64,000 nt of DNA from CAYRDK01 sp043819345 (GCA_043819345.1 JBDREX010000044.1:1-64000), one strand, 5' to 3'; positions 42,975 through 52,491 are shown, counted from the stretch's first letter. The notes: generated by a model not told the origin, from the letters alone. Numbers and translations are program-made.

Positions 42975-44651
42975 ATGACTCCAAAAGAGAAGCTTTTTGA
43001 TAAAATCCGATCCATTCACTTCTTAAGAAAAATACACTCTTTTCTCAAAGACCATTGGATAGCCGTTTCGGTCGCAGCTGCTGTCATCATCCTGGCTTCC
43101 TTATCCATTATCGGTTTCATGGGCCTTGAATCCTTCTATCGTAAGATGCAATTGGCTCAGCTGCCCATCCAAATCATGATGTGGATTGTAGCTTCCTCCA
43201 TATCTGCCCTCATTTATGTTTCATTACTTATGGGCCGTTTTGGCGCGATAGACAAAAAACAAGTTAAAAGCTCAAGCGTTAATGTCAAATTTAGCGATGT
43301 TTTAGGCATAGACGAAGCCAAGGAAGAAGCCATTGAAGTTGTAGAGCTCTTAAAAGATCATACCGCTGTTCAAAAAGTCGGTGGAAAAATCATTAAAGGA
43401 CTTCTGATGATCGGGCCTCCCGGATGCGGCAAAACTTACCTGGCTAAAGCCATCGCCACAGAAGCAGGATTACCATTTTTATCTTTGTCTGCTTCCGAAT
43501 TCACAGAAATTTTCGTCGGAGTTGGCGCTAAACGTGTGCGAAAACTTTTTAAACAAGCGCGCAGGCTCTCCTACGCCCAAGGCGGAGCAATTCTTTTTAT
43601 TGACGAAATAGACGCTATCGGACGCACCAGAACATTCAGTTTTATGAGTGGACAGGAAACAAATACAACACTTAACCAGCTCCTTGTCGAAATGGATGGC
43701 CTGCAGAATGAAAAAGAAAACGTCATTATCATTGCTGCCACAAACTCTCCTGAGGAAGTCTTAGACCCGGCACTATTGCGCCCCGGCCGATTTGACAGAA
43801 AAATCTATGTTGAAAAGCCAAACCTTCAGGGCCGAGAAGAAATTCTGAAATATTACTTAAGCAAAGTAGCCTATGACAAAACTGTCAATGTCGCGCGCTT
43901 AGCGAGAAAAGCGGTTTACAAAACTCCGGCTGAGCTGGAAAATATCATTAAGGAAGCGTCTCTGATTTGTTTACGAAATAAACGCCATGAAATCAACTAC
44001 AAAGATTTGTCTGAAGCGATGGAACGTATTGACTTAGGCATTAAACACCGCAAACACATGACGGTCAACGAGCGCAAACTCATCGCCTATCATGAATCAG
44101 GCCATTTGATCACTCTCTACCTTCTACATCCAACAGATGATGTCTTTAAAGCCTCTATTATCGGCAGGCGTGGCGCGTTAGGCGTTGTCCATCATCAGCC
44201 GCGCGAAGAAATCTTCACATCCAATAAAGAACGGTTTTTGGCTAATATAAAAGTCTCTCTTTCAGGCTACATCGCTGAAAAAATAAAATTTGGCACAACT
44301 TCAGACGGCGTCCTCTCAGATTTCAACAATGCCATGCGCCTGGCGCATGTCATGGTTTGGCGCCTGGGAATGGGGTCAAAACATTTAGGGGACTTCACTT
44401 CTATACCAGAAGCACAACTTTCAGAGAAACTCAAAGAAGAGTTAAACACTGAAACGCAACGCATATTCGTTGAATGTGCCGCTGAAACAGAACAACTTTT
44501 ACGCAACGAAATCCAGCTCTTAGACCGGTTTGCCGATGAGCTCTTAAAAAAAGAAGAGCTTGAGTATGATGAAATTGATGCTGTCTTTAAAGAATATAAT
44601 AAATGCAAATTTTCAGGGCCAGAAATTCTACCGGAGCAAACAAATCCTTAA
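42975..44651 (+). CDS. ftsH: FtsH-like AAA+ membrane metalloprotease with a very short periplasmic loop
   Basis: 558 aa from the ATG at 42975. Two TM helices (~29-51 and ~64-87) are separated by only ~13 residues; classical FtsH has a ~70-aa periplasmic domain. AAA+ motor: Walker A GPPGCGKT (147-154), pore loop FVGVGA, Walker B ILFIDEID, DPALLRPGRFDRKI. Zinc protease motif YHESGHLITL (HESGH at ~372-376), with SDGVLSDFNNA supplying the third ligand Asp. C-terminal coiled coil. Likely quality control of membrane proteins, but substrate access via the periplasmic face must differ. The following lipoprotein gene overlaps or abuts it. Confidence 0.9.
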   Translation: MTPKEKLFDKIRSIHFLRKIHSFLKDHWIAVSVAAAVIILASLSIIGFMGLESFYRKMQLAQLPIQIMMWIVASSISALIYVSLLMGRFGAIDKKQVKSSSVNVKFSDVLGIDEAKEEAIEVVELLKDHTAVQKVGGKIIKGLLMIGPPGCGKTYLAKAIATEAGLPFLSLSASEFTEIFVGVGAKRVRKLFKQARRLSYAQGGAILFIDEIDAIGRTRTFSFMSGQETNTTLNQLLVEMDGLQNEKENVIIIAATNSPEEVLDPALLRPGRFDRKIYVEKPNLQGREEILKYYLSKVAYDKTVNVARLARKAVYKTPAELENIIKEASLICLRNKRHEINYKDLSEAMERIDLGIKHRKHMTVNERKLIAYHESGHLITLYLLHPTDDVFKASIIGRRGALGVVHHQPREEIFTSNKERFLANIKVSLSGYIAEKIKFGTTSDGVLSDFNNAMRLAHVMVWRLGMGSKHLGDFTSIPEAQLSEKLKEELNTETQRIFVECAAETEQLLRNEIQLLDRFADELLKKEELEYDEIDAVFKEYNKCKFSGPEILPEQTNP

Positions 44652-45492
44652 AAAGATTTTCTTATTCATGCTCGCTGTATGCCTTGGAGGAGTGCTGTCA
44701 TCCTGTGAACCAACCTACCCAGCACGAGCGCTTATCCCTCAGCTAACACTTAAGATCAAAGAAGAAACAAAATTAGATGCGACCTGCCGTATCGCGGGTA
44801 AAACATTGTGGGTATTCATCCCCTGCGAGAATCTCATTGACGAAGAAAAAGTATCCTGGAGCACAAAGGGGCTTGAAGAAATGAGTAAAGTTATCGCCGT
44901 TGCCCACCGTGTAGCCTTAAGCACAGATGCTAAAATTGACTTTTTGGCCGTCACAGCCGCTGATGTGAAAAAATATGGGCTTGAACTAACAGCTATTGAA
45001 TACCTGCCGGATATTAAAGAAGCCATGTTTGAAAAAGTCTCACGTGGAGAATACTTCATGCGCAGTGTCCGTAATGTTGACTTTAACGAAAAAGCCGTTG
45101 GAGACCTTAAAGGGACATACAAAAGATTTTATGATATCGCCTTTGATGAATTTATCGGCTATCAGATCATCCATCGCACCAAAACCCTTTTCGCTAAAGA
45201 TAAAGAACTAAAAAATATTTTTGAGATACGCTCTTCTGCATCCTCTGTTAAATTCGGCATCATCAAAGTAGACTTTGAATTCATGAGAAAAAAATATGAT
45301 CTCGATAACCACGAAAAATCAATCAACCCACTTGAATATGCCAAAATGATCGCAGCAGAAATTATTAAAAACTACTCCTACCATGATTTTCAGGCGATTG
45401 AAATCACCGATACATTCTCAGGAGATTCCATCAAGCTTCTTGAAAATGATATCTCTCAAATTGTCATAAAACTGCCAAATTATCTCGATTAA
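44566..45492 (+). CDS. Putative lipoprotein of unknown function
   Basis: About 308 aa if started at the ATG at 44566, inside the ftsH-like gene in another frame. The hydrophobic segment ILKKIFLFMLAVCLGGVLSSC ends in a lipobox, implying the mature protein starts at that Cys. The 35 residues before it are long for a signal n-region, so initiation may be nearer 44640 from a non-standard codon; a GGAG sits there. The mature ~265 aa has no motif I recognise. Stop is followed by a terminator. The overlap suggests it is co-translated with the protease. Confidence 0.75.
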   Translation: MMKLMLSLKNIINANFQGQKFYRSKQILKKIFLFMLAVCLGGVLSSCEPTYPARALIPQLTLKIKEETKLDATCRIAGKTLWVFIPCENLIDEEKVSWSTKGLEEMSKVIAVAHRVALSTDAKIDFLAVTAADVKKYGLELTAIEYLPDIKEAMFEKVSRGEYFMRSVRNVDFNEKAVGDLKGTYKRFYDIAFDEFIGYQIIHRTKTLFAKDKELKNIFEIRSSASSVKFGIIKVDFEFMRKKYDLDNHEKSINPLEYAKMIAAEIIKNYSYHDFQAIEITDTFSGDSIKLLENDISQIVIKLPNYLD

Positions 45493-45527
45493 AAACATTG
45501 TACTTGCTTATGCTCAAGATAAATAAA

Positions 45528-45554
45528 AAAGCAAAGAGGATATCTCTTTGCTTT
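45528..45554. terminator. Bidirectional terminator
   Basis: Perfect 11-bp arms AAAGCAAAGAG / CTCTTTGCTTT with a 5-nt loop between the convergent lipoprotein gene and purN. Confidence 0.8.
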
Positions 45555-45581
45555 AAAAACGCTTCTGATATATAAATTCTC

Positions 45582-46187
45582 TTAAGATTTGAAAATAACT
45601 TTCCGGCCTCGGACAATAAAACGCGTTGAAACAACACGGTCTATCGCTTCCGGATAAATCTTATGCTCTATCTGATGAATCCTCGCTTCAAGATCCTGCA
45701 TCGTTTCATGATCCAAAACAGTTAAAGGCTCTTGAATGATAATCGGCCCATGATCTACCTTCTCATCAACCAGATGAACTGTAACACCCGTAGCTTTAAC
45801 ACCATAACAAAACGCTTTTTTTATTGCATCTTTTCCACCAAATGCCGGCAATAATGAAGGATGGATATTGAGTATCCTATTTTTGTACTTCTTGATAAAA
45901 AAAGGGCTCAAAATCCGCATGAAACCAGCCAAAACAATTAATTCCACTCCTTCTTCCCGAAGACGTTTTATAATATAGCTCTCATATTCCTGTCTCGTTT
46001 CAAACTTTTTTGGATCGGCAAAAAGCGTCTTAATATTCGCTTCTTTAGCTCTCTTTAAAACAAAAGCTCTGGGCTTATCACTTACTAAAAGGGCGATGTG
46101 GACTTTAAGCATCCCGCTTTTTATGCAATCCACAATGGCTTGAAAGTTTGTTCCATTCCCAGAAGCAAAAACAGCTATCGTCTTCAT
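45582..46187 (-). CDS. purN: Phosphoribosylglycinamide formyltransferase
   Basis: Transfers the formyl group of 10-formyl-THF to GAR. 201 aa. FASGNGTNFQAI, the NIHPSLLPAF loop with the catalytic Asn/His, and VTVHLVDEKVDHGPII with the catalytic Asp are intact. It starts 3 bp after rnfB and is the last gene of the MFS-rnf transcript, away from the other purine genes at the left of the window. Confidence 0.97.
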   Translation of the reverse strand: MKTIAVFASGNGTNFQAIVDCIKSGMLKVHIALLVSDKPRAFVLKRAKEANIKTLFADPKKFETRQEYESYIIKRLREEGVELIVLAGFMRILSPFFIKKYKNRILNIHPSLLPAFGGKDAIKKAFCYGVKATGVTVHLVDEKVDHGPIIIQEPLTVLDHETMQDLEARIHQIEHKIYPEAIDRVVSTRFIVRGRKVIFKS

Positions 46188-46190
46188 AAA

Positions 46191-46991
46191 TCAACCCCTC
46201 GCTTTAATCACCTTTGTTGGGCAAACCTTGACACATTCAAGGCATCCAGTACACTTACTATAATCAACAGTAGCTAAATTATCTATAACTTTTATAGCTC
46301 CATGCGGACACGTCTTTTCACATTTACGACAGGCGATACAACCAGCCGAACAAGCATGCATCACGGCCCTGCCAATATTTCTAGAGGAACATGCAACATA
46401 TATTTTGGCATCCTTTGGCGCACATGGAATCAAAGAATAGAGCTTTTTCGGACAAACCTTCACACAAACTCCACAAGCCGTACATTTCTCTTCAATAACA
46501 CGAGGAAAACCATCGCCCGTCATTTCAATCGCGCCAAACGGACAAGCTTTAATACAGGTCTGATATGTCAGGCAGCCAAAAGCACACTCTTTTTGTCCAC
46601 CCAAAAGCAGGCTTGCTGCCAGACAATCTTTCATCCCTTCATACAAAAATTTATCTTTAGCTCTGTTTCCTCCGCAACAATGCAGACAAGAAACCAGCTT
46701 TGTTTTTTGTTCCAGGCTTAAACCCAACAATTCAGCTATTGTTTTTCTTTTCTCCTGCGCCATAACAGCGCACGAACCCAAATCTAATTCCCCGTGCATC
46801 AAAGCCTGCGCAAAACCAGCACAGCCCGGCTTACCACAAGCACCGCAATTAGCGCCTGGCAGCTCTTTGATAATCTCCTGCAGGGTCGGATCCATGGGGA
46901 TACTGAATTTCTTCGCCGCATACGCCAGCGAAAGCCCAAACAAAACCCCTAAACCACTTAATGTTAATATAGGTGCCAAAATATTATGCAT
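46191..46991 (-). CDS. rnfB: Rnf complex subunit RnfB
   Basis: 266 aa. N-terminal TM (~1-25), then the Fe-S domain CGACGKPGCAGFA, followed by ferredoxin-type motifs CIKACPFGAI, CTACGVCVKVCP, CIACRKCEKTCP and CTGCLECVKVCP. RnfB is the likely entry point for electrons from ferredoxin in the membrane-bound ferredoxin:NAD+ oxidoreductase that pumps Na+ or H+. Followed immediately by purN. Confidence 0.96.
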   Translation of the reverse strand: MHNILAPILTLSGLGVLFGLSLAYAAKKFSIPMDPTLQEIIKELPGANCGACGKPGCAGFAQALMHGELDLGSCAVMAQEKRKTIAELLGLSLEQKTKLVSCLHCCGGNRAKDKFLYEGMKDCLAASLLLGGQKECAFGCLTYQTCIKACPFGAIEMTGDGFPRVIEEKCTACGVCVKVCPKKLYSLIPCAPKDAKIYVACSSRNIGRAVMHACSAGCIACRKCEKTCPHGAIKVIDNLATVDYSKCTGCLECVKVCPTKVIKARG

Positions 46992-47026
46992 GTAAATATT
47001 GCCCCTAATAAGGTGCTTCTTCGTAA

Positions 47027-47629
47027 TTAAATCTTTAATCCCAAAAATCCCATAAACGCCAAAGCCATGAGTGAAGCCACAATAAAAGCGATCGGTACTC
47101 CCTGCAACGATTCGGGAATATCAGCAAACTCCAGCCGCTCTCTAATGCCCGACATCAGCAAAAGAACAAACAAAAATCCCACCCCGGCACAAAAAGCCTG
47201 CAAGGACGCCAGCCAAAAACTTCCCGCAACCGGCTCAGAACCATTAAAAAAATTACCTACGTTTAAAACCACAACACCCATCACCGCGCAATTCGTCGTA
47301 ATTAAAGGCAGGTAAATCCCCAACATCTTATACAGAGCCGGAGAAGTCTTCAAAATAACCATCTCAATAAACTGGACAGATGTAGCAATCACCAGAATAA
47401 AAGCGACAGTCCGCATATATTCAATGTGTAAAGGCAGTAAAAGATAGCGATAGATCAGCCAGGTAACGATACCAGATAAAACCATAACAAAAATAACCGC
47501 CAGCCCCATACTGACAGCGGGCTTCGTCTGCTTTGAAACACCCAAGAACGGACAAAGCCCTAAAAATTTAAAGAGGATAAAATTGTTTATTAGAATATTG
47601 CCTAGGATGATCGCAAAGACTTCAGCCAC
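47027..47629 (-). CDS. rnfA: Rnf complex subunit RnfA
   Basis: 200 aa, six TM helices. NILINNFILFKFLGLCPFLGVSKQ is the conserved N-terminal block with the Cys that helps bind the membrane-embedded Fe-S centre in the RnfA/E pair. It overlaps the rnfE end by 28 bp, and the start matches the family start exactly, so the overlap is real. Confidence 0.96.
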   Translation of the reverse strand: MAEVFAIILGNILINNFILFKFLGLCPFLGVSKQTKPAVSMGLAVIFVMVLSGIVTWLIYRYLLLPLHIEYMRTVAFILVIATSVQFIEMVILKTSPALYKMLGIYLPLITTNCAVMGVVVLNVGNFFNGSEPVAGSFWLASLQAFCAGVGFLFVLLLMSGIRERLEFADIPESLQGVPIAFIVASLMALAFMGFLGLKI

Positions 47630-48201
47630 CGAATACCTCCAATTAAAAGCCCTAACACTAATAATGCTCCCGGCGCCAATGCGATAACATTAGCCGGCTC
47701 AAAACTATTTGATAAACTATACCCTGCTAATTTCCCGCTGCCAAGCGTCTCTCTAATGAATGAAATAATAAAAAGCGCCAAAGTAAACCCTAACCCCATT
47801 CCCAAAGCATCAAAGATAGAAAAAACAACCGGATTCTTTGATGCGAATGCCTCTGCCCTGCCCATAATAATACAATTGACGACAATTAGAGGGACAAAAA
47901 TCCCCAAAGACTTGTCCAAGGCCGGCAAATACGCTTTTAACATTAACTCAACAATGCTAACAAAAGTCGCGATAACAACGATAAAACACGGAATCCTGAT
48001 TTTATCCGGAATAACATTACGAATTAAAGATATAATGATGTTAGAACACAATAAAACGAATGTGGCAGCCATCCCCATACCTAAAGCATTTTGTACGCTC
48101 GTTGAAACAGCCAGCGCCGGGCACAACCCCAACACAATAAAGAAAATAGGATTTTCCCGAATAATCCCCTTCGAAAATTCAGCCCAACATTTTTTTAACA
48201 T
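47602..48201 (-). CDS. rnfE: Rnf complex subunit RnfE
   Basis: 199 aa, six TM helices. GIIRENPIFFIVLGLCPALAVS is the family N-terminus with the matching Cys. RnfA and RnfE are inverted homologues forming the ion-translocating core. Coding overlaps with rnfA. Confidence 0.96.
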   Translation of the reverse strand: MLKKCWAEFSKGIIRENPIFFIVLGLCPALAVSTSVQNALGMGMAATFVLLCSNIIISLIRNVIPDKIRIPCFIVVIATFVSIVELMLKAYLPALDKSLGIFVPLIVVNCIIMGRAEAFASKNPVVFSIFDALGMGLGFTLALFIISFIRETLGSGKLAGYSLSNSFEPANVIALAPGALLVLGLLIGGIRWLKSLRSS

Positions 48202-48237
48202 AAACTCCTCTTAAACAAGTCTGCGGAAGGCATAAAA

Positions 48238-49206
48238 CTATGCCACTTTCTTAGTAACTCCATACCGCCGTTTTGTCACAAAACGATCAATCAACGGCAC
48301 AAACGCGTTCATTACTAAAATAGAATAACAGACACCTTCCGGATACCCACCCCAAAGCCTAATCACGCATGTTATCAAGCCACAGCCCACACCAAAAACA
48401 ACCTGCCCCTTTTTTGTAATAGGACTCGTAACATAATCGGTCGCCATATAAATTGCGCCTAAAAATAAGCCGCCGGATAAAATATGAAAAATATAATCGC
48501 CCTGAAAATAACCTGTTTTATCACCAAAAATCCAGGTGAAAAAACCCACCGTCAAAATATACGTTAACGGAATGTGCCATGTAATAATACGCTTATACAA
48601 GAGATAAATACCTCCTAAAGCTAATGCCAAAACACACACCTCACCCAAACATCCGCCTCTAGCACCCACCAGAAGATCCCAATAATTCAACGCCATATCA
48701 CTCAAATGATGCGCGTGGCCTTCCTTCATCAAAGTCAAAGGCGTCGCTTGAGTTATGGCATCACAAGAAAACGGACGAGAAAACGTTGTCATCTGTTTTG
48801 GCCAGGCAGCCATCAAAAAAGCACGCCCTGCCAAAGCAGGATTAAAGATATTTCGGCCCAACCCTCCAAAAGCCTGCTTGCCTATTGCGATCGCAAAAAA
48901 ACTACCTACCACTCCCAACCACAAGGGACATTGAGGTGGTAAATTATAAGCCAAAAGCAGGCCTGTCATAAACGCACTACCATCTGAAATGGCCACTTTC
49001 TGGCCACGCGCCTTCTGTATAAAACCTTCGGTTAATACCGCTGTCAATATAGAAACACAAATCAACCAAAAAGAAGAAAAACCAAAAACATAAACACCGA
49101 CAACGCCCGCCGGAACAAGCGCCAGATTAACCTGCCACATAATACTTTTTATAGATTTACCGCCTGAAACGTGAGGAGAGGAGGAAACAAATAACTTATC
49201 TGCCAT
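48238..49206 (-). CDS. rnfD: Rnf complex subunit RnfD
   Basis: About 322 aa from the ATG at 49206, with AAGGTG upstream; the longer reading to 49254 is unlikely. Multi-pass membrane flavoprotein: FVSSSPHV at the start, GRNIFNPALAGRAFL and DAITQATPLT, where the last Thr region is the covalent FMN site of the family. Overlaps the rnfG stop by 11 bp. In this operon it comes after rnfG rather than before it. Confidence 0.95.
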   Translation of the reverse strand: MADKLFVSSSPHVSGGKSIKSIMWQVNLALVPAGVVGVYVFGFSSFWLICVSILTAVLTEGFIQKARGQKVAISDGSAFMTGLLLAYNLPPQCPLWLGVVGSFFAIAIGKQAFGGLGRNIFNPALAGRAFLMAAWPKQMTTFSRPFSCDAITQATPLTLMKEGHAHHLSDMALNYWDLLVGARGGCLGEVCVLALALGGIYLLYKRIITWHIPLTYILTVGFFTWIFGDKTGYFQGDYIFHILSGGLFLGAIYMATDYVTSPITKKGQVVFGVGCGLITCVIRLWGGYPEGVCYSILVMNAFVPLIDRFVTKRRYGVTKKVA

Positions 49207-49795
49207 TTTGCACCTTTTCCATAATCTCTTTTGCTTTGCTCTGAACTGAATCAATCACCGCTTTTGACGAAATCGTCGCTCCAGTAATCGTATCCACTTC
49301 CTGAGACAAATCAGCCGCTTTTTTCCCATTAAAACGTTCTTCAAACCACGGTTGAGGAAGAGAACCCATCTTTGCTTTCTTTAAAAGAATATCCCACAAC
49401 GTTTCTTTGACAATGACCTCATTAATTTTAGAGCCTAACCCCGGCGTTTCATTCTGTGAAAGCACTTTAATACGCACAATATTACCCTTCGTATCCATGC
49501 CCACCATCGTCACAATCATACTGGAATACCCTTTTTTTGAAGCTTTAAAAACATATCCTAAAACATCTTTGTCCTTGTTAAAGGCCTTGTAATAAACAAC
49601 GTTTTCGCCTTCCTTAACCGGTTCAAATTCAGAGGCGGCAGGATATACGTCTTTCAAGCTTTTTGCTTCCTCTTTTGACTGTTGTTCTAAAATTTTTGGC
49701 TGCGTTATATTAAAAACAACACTCAGTAACCCAGAAGCCGCCAGACAGATAATCGCCAATGTTGCCGCATACCTGAAATAATTATTTTTTTGCAT
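49196..49795 (-). CDS. rnfG: Rnf complex subunit RnfG
   Basis: 199 aa from the ATG at 49795 (GAGG upstream). One N-terminal TM and a periplasmic FMN domain with the covalent flavin motif TITGATISSKAV. It overlaps rnfC by 14 bp. The usual order is C-D-G-E-A-B; here it is C-G-D-E-A-B. Confidence 0.95.
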   Translation of the reverse strand: MQKNNYFRYAATLAIICLAASGLLSVVFNITQPKILEQQSKEEAKSLKDVYPAASEFEPVKEGENVVYYKAFNKDKDVLGYVFKASKKGYSSMIVTMVGMDTKGNIVRIKVLSQNETPGLGSKINEVIVKETLWDILLKKAKMGSLPQPWFEERFNGKKAADLSQEVDTITGATISSKAVIDSVQSKAKEIMEKVQNGR

Positions 49796-51074
49796 TCCGA
49801 ATCCTCGTTTTTGCCGTTTTAATCGCCTGAACCAGCCCTTTTCTCCCCGGACACACATAAGCACAAAGGCCGCATTCAATACAATCCATAATACCAAGAT
49901 CTTCTGCCAAATCCAACTTGTCTTTATTGATCGCCATAGCGATCAAACCAGGGTTTAAACCCATGGGGCAATTATCAACACACTCACCACAACGCACGCA
50001 AAAGGATTCCTCTTCTTCTTTTTCCACAACCTCCTCAAAAAGGATAATACCACCCGTCCCTTTAATCACAGGGCCTTCTAACGTATATTGTGCGACGCCT
50101 GTCATGGGGCCTCCCATAACAATCTTTTTTGGCTCTTTAAGCACGGGGCCACACTGCTCAATCAAATCCTTAACGGGCGTACCAATCCTGGCTAAAATAT
50201 TTTTTGGATTTGCGATACAACACCCCGTCACTGTCACCACCCTCTCATACAAGGGCTTGCGCAAATAAACAGCCTCATAAATAGCACAAACCGTACCAAC
50301 ATTATGCACCAGGGTGCCTACATCAAAAGGTAGTTTTCCGGACGGAACCTCTTTGCCAAGGCAGGATTTGATCAACTGCTTCTCTCCCCCTTGAGGATAA
50401 GCGCTTTTTAGGACCACCATCTTCCAATCAAACATATGAGCGTATTCTTTCATGCGTTCAATAGCCTCAGGTTTATTGTCCTCAATCGCGATATAACAAT
50501 TCTTGGGATTAATGATCTTTAAAATAAGCCTGATCCCTTTAACGATTTCATCAGCCCGCTCTATCATAAGGCGATTATCCGTCGTCAAATACGGCTCACA
50601 TTCGGCACCATTAAGAATAAAATTTTCCAATTGTATCTTAGGAGACAATTTAATATGAGATGGAAATGTTGCTCCACCTAATCCAACGATACCGGCCTCA
50701 AAGACAATCTTTCTCAGCTCGTCAATGGACAAAGAATCGACTTCCGCATCATTGCGGGCAACCATCGCATCCGTCGCCTCATCTTTGCCGTCACTTTCGA
50801 TAACAATCGTACGGCAAAACCCAACAATAGGATGAGGATAATCACAAATCTGTTTTACAACACCAGAGATAGATGAATGTATGGGTGAAAAGAGCCCATT
50901 TTCAGCACTAGCCAAACATTGGCCACGCTTAACCGCATCCCCCGCCTTCACATAAACAATATCGCAAGGCTTACCAAGATGCTGCAAAAGCGGAATATAA
51001 ACCTTAGCAGGTAGCCGCGATTTCTCTATGGGCTTATGCTCTGTTAAATCTTTATGCTCTTCTAGTTTTACCAT
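49782..51074 (-). CDS. rnfC: Rnf complex subunit RnfC
   Basis: 430 aa NADH/FMN-binding subunit. GLGGATFPSHIKL and NGAECEPYLTTDNRLM are family motifs; two 4Fe-4S motifs CVRCGECVDNCPMGL and CIECGLCAYVCPGRKG lie at the C-terminus. First gene of the rnf set; its start overlaps the MFS gene end by 23 bp, so the two are probably co-transcribed. Confidence 0.96.
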   Translation of the reverse strand: MVKLEEHKDLTEHKPIEKSRLPAKVYIPLLQHLGKPCDIVYVKAGDAVKRGQCLASAENGLFSPIHSSISGVVKQICDYPHPIVGFCRTIVIESDGKDEATDAMVARNDAEVDSLSIDELRKIVFEAGIVGLGGATFPSHIKLSPKIQLENFILNGAECEPYLTTDNRLMIERADEIVKGIRLILKIINPKNCYIAIEDNKPEAIERMKEYAHMFDWKMVVLKSAYPQGGEKQLIKSCLGKEVPSGKLPFDVGTLVHNVGTVCAIYEAVYLRKPLYERVVTVTGCCIANPKNILARIGTPVKDLIEQCGPVLKEPKKIVMGGPMTGVAQYTLEGPVIKGTGGIILFEEVVEKEEEESFCVRCGECVDNCPMGLNPGLIAMAINKDKLDLAEDLGIMDCIECGLCAYVCPGRKGLVQAIKTAKTRIRNAKK

Positions 51075-52329
51075 TTGATCTTATCATTCCTATAAAACCT
51101 GTCAGAAAAAGTACCATACCAACTGTTACCAATATTTTAACAGCGCCAATTCTGTCCGATAAAGGCGCGGAAACAAGCATGCTTAAAAGAAAAGCCAAGT
51201 GCACAACAATTTCAAGGGAACTAAATACCTTCCCCCTCATAGAGCTATCTGTCAAACGCTGAACCATTGTCGTAGAAATAGTCATAACCGGAGAAACTGC
51301 TAAACCTAAAACAAAAGCCAACAAGAAAGCCAATATAAAATTGGGCACGCTCAAAACAGATAAAACAAAAACAGATAATACCATGCCAGCTGACATAATT
51401 GAAGCAAAAATTGCCTTAAATTCAGAAACCTTCTGACAAAACCGGCCGTAAATTAAAGTTCCAAAAAAAAGCCCCAGGCCTAACGCTACAACGAGTAGGC
51501 CAATTTCTCCAGTTGCTGATTTTTGCGCGGATCCCTTGAAAACCTGTTGAACAAAAACAATAATGACAACATAAATAGCACCTAAAGCGCTCCACAAAAA
51601 AAACAAGATCCCAAAACAAGACCTAATCTGAGGCTGATTTTTCAAGAAAATAACGGCTTCCTTCATCTCCTCAAAAACTGATTTCTTGATGACTGCCGCG
51701 ATATCTTTGCCCACATCTACCAAGCGTTCTTTTTTAAGGCCCCGTAGAGCCCTGGCACTGACAAAAAAGATCATAATTCCAGAAATTAAAAAACTAGCGC
51801 CATCAATAATAAAACCACCGCGCGCCCCAACAACAGCAACAAGAATGCCCCCCAACCCAAAACCAAACATAGCCGCTACCATCCCCGTTGTATTCACCAG
51901 AGAGTTGGCCAAAAGCAAGTCCTCGCTTTTCACAAGATCTGGAATAATAGACATTTTAGCAGGCACATAAAAACGGCTCAAAGAAAAAACAATAAAAACG
52001 ATGACATAGACCGGCAGAAGCGAATTCATCTTCATAAAATAAAAGGGAATAAGCAAAACCAGGAAACCTCTGAGAACATCGCAGACAACCATCGTTCGCC
52101 GCCGATCCCATCTGTCCACATAAACACCAGCAATAGGGCCTATGATAAAAACAGGCAGAATTGTAAAAGCCATAACTTTTGCCATCTGCGTTGTAGATCC
52201 GGGAGCCAAACGATAGATAAGAGCGATGAGGGCCATCTGGTCCAGCCTATCGCCAAACTGTGAAATAACCTGGCCCAACCAAAGAAAGAAAAAGTTGCGG
52301 TTTGTTAAAATTGTCCTAAATCGTGCCAT
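51052..52329 (-). CDS. MFS transporter (MFS_3/enterobactin exporter-like)
   Basis: 425 aa with 12 predicted TM helices. FFLWLGQVISQFGDRLDQMAL and the loop VDRWDRRRTMVVCD (motif A) are typical of the MFS_3 group of exporters. Substrate cannot be inferred. Upstream (52350-52393) is a GC-rich hairpin instead of a clear promoter. Overlap with rnfC suggests one transcript from MFS through purN. Confidence 0.85.
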   Translation of the reverse strand: MARFRTILTNRNFFFLWLGQVISQFGDRLDQMALIALIYRLAPGSTTQMAKVMAFTILPVFIIGPIAGVYVDRWDRRRTMVVCDVLRGFLVLLIPFYFMKMNSLLPVYVIVFIVFSLSRFYVPAKMSIIPDLVKSEDLLLANSLVNTTGMVAAMFGFGLGGILVAVVGARGGFIIDGASFLISGIMIFFVSARALRGLKKERLVDVGKDIAAVIKKSVFEEMKEAVIFLKNQPQIRSCFGILFFLWSALGAIYVVIIVFVQQVFKGSAQKSATGEIGLLVVALGLGLFFGTLIYGRFCQKVSEFKAIFASIMSAGMVLSVFVLSVLSVPNFILAFLLAFVLGLAVSPVMTISTTMVQRLTDSSMRGKVFSSLEIVVHLAFLLSMLVSAPLSDRIGAVKILVTVGMVLFLTGFIGMIRSNGKTRRA

Positions 52330-52349
52330 AAATACCTATTTAAGAGTAA

Positions 52350-52393
52350 GGGTGGGGAACCCCTGCCTGAATAATCACAAAGTCGCCCCACCC
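52350..52393. repeat. GC-rich inverted repeat
   Basis: GGGTGGGG and CCCCACCC form perfect 8-bp arms 28 nt apart, with a second GGGGAACCCC inside. First of several GC-rich palindromes between the MFS gene and the RDD gene, unlike the AT-rich surroundings. Confidence 0.5.
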
Positions 52394-52424
52394 AGATTCA
52401 ATACTCTTGCCTTAATTCATTAAT

Positions 52425-52491
52425 AAATAAGCCGATGAGAGGGATTGCCCGCCACAATTCATCGGCGGGTCCGCCTTCGGCGGAAACCTCC
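52425..52491 (-). repeat. Duplicated tRNA-Thr 3' end interrupted by a 37-bp double hairpin
   Basis: The 30-bp block at 52522-52551 (tRNA T-arm and acceptor 3' strand plus 5 bp of flank) recurs here, identical base for base but split: 23 bp at 52425-52447 and 7 bp at 52485-52491. Between them, 52448-52484 is a 37-bp insert made of two adjoining hairpins, CCCGCC/GGCGGG and TCCGCC/GGCGGA. No target-site duplication is visible. Confidence 0.8.
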
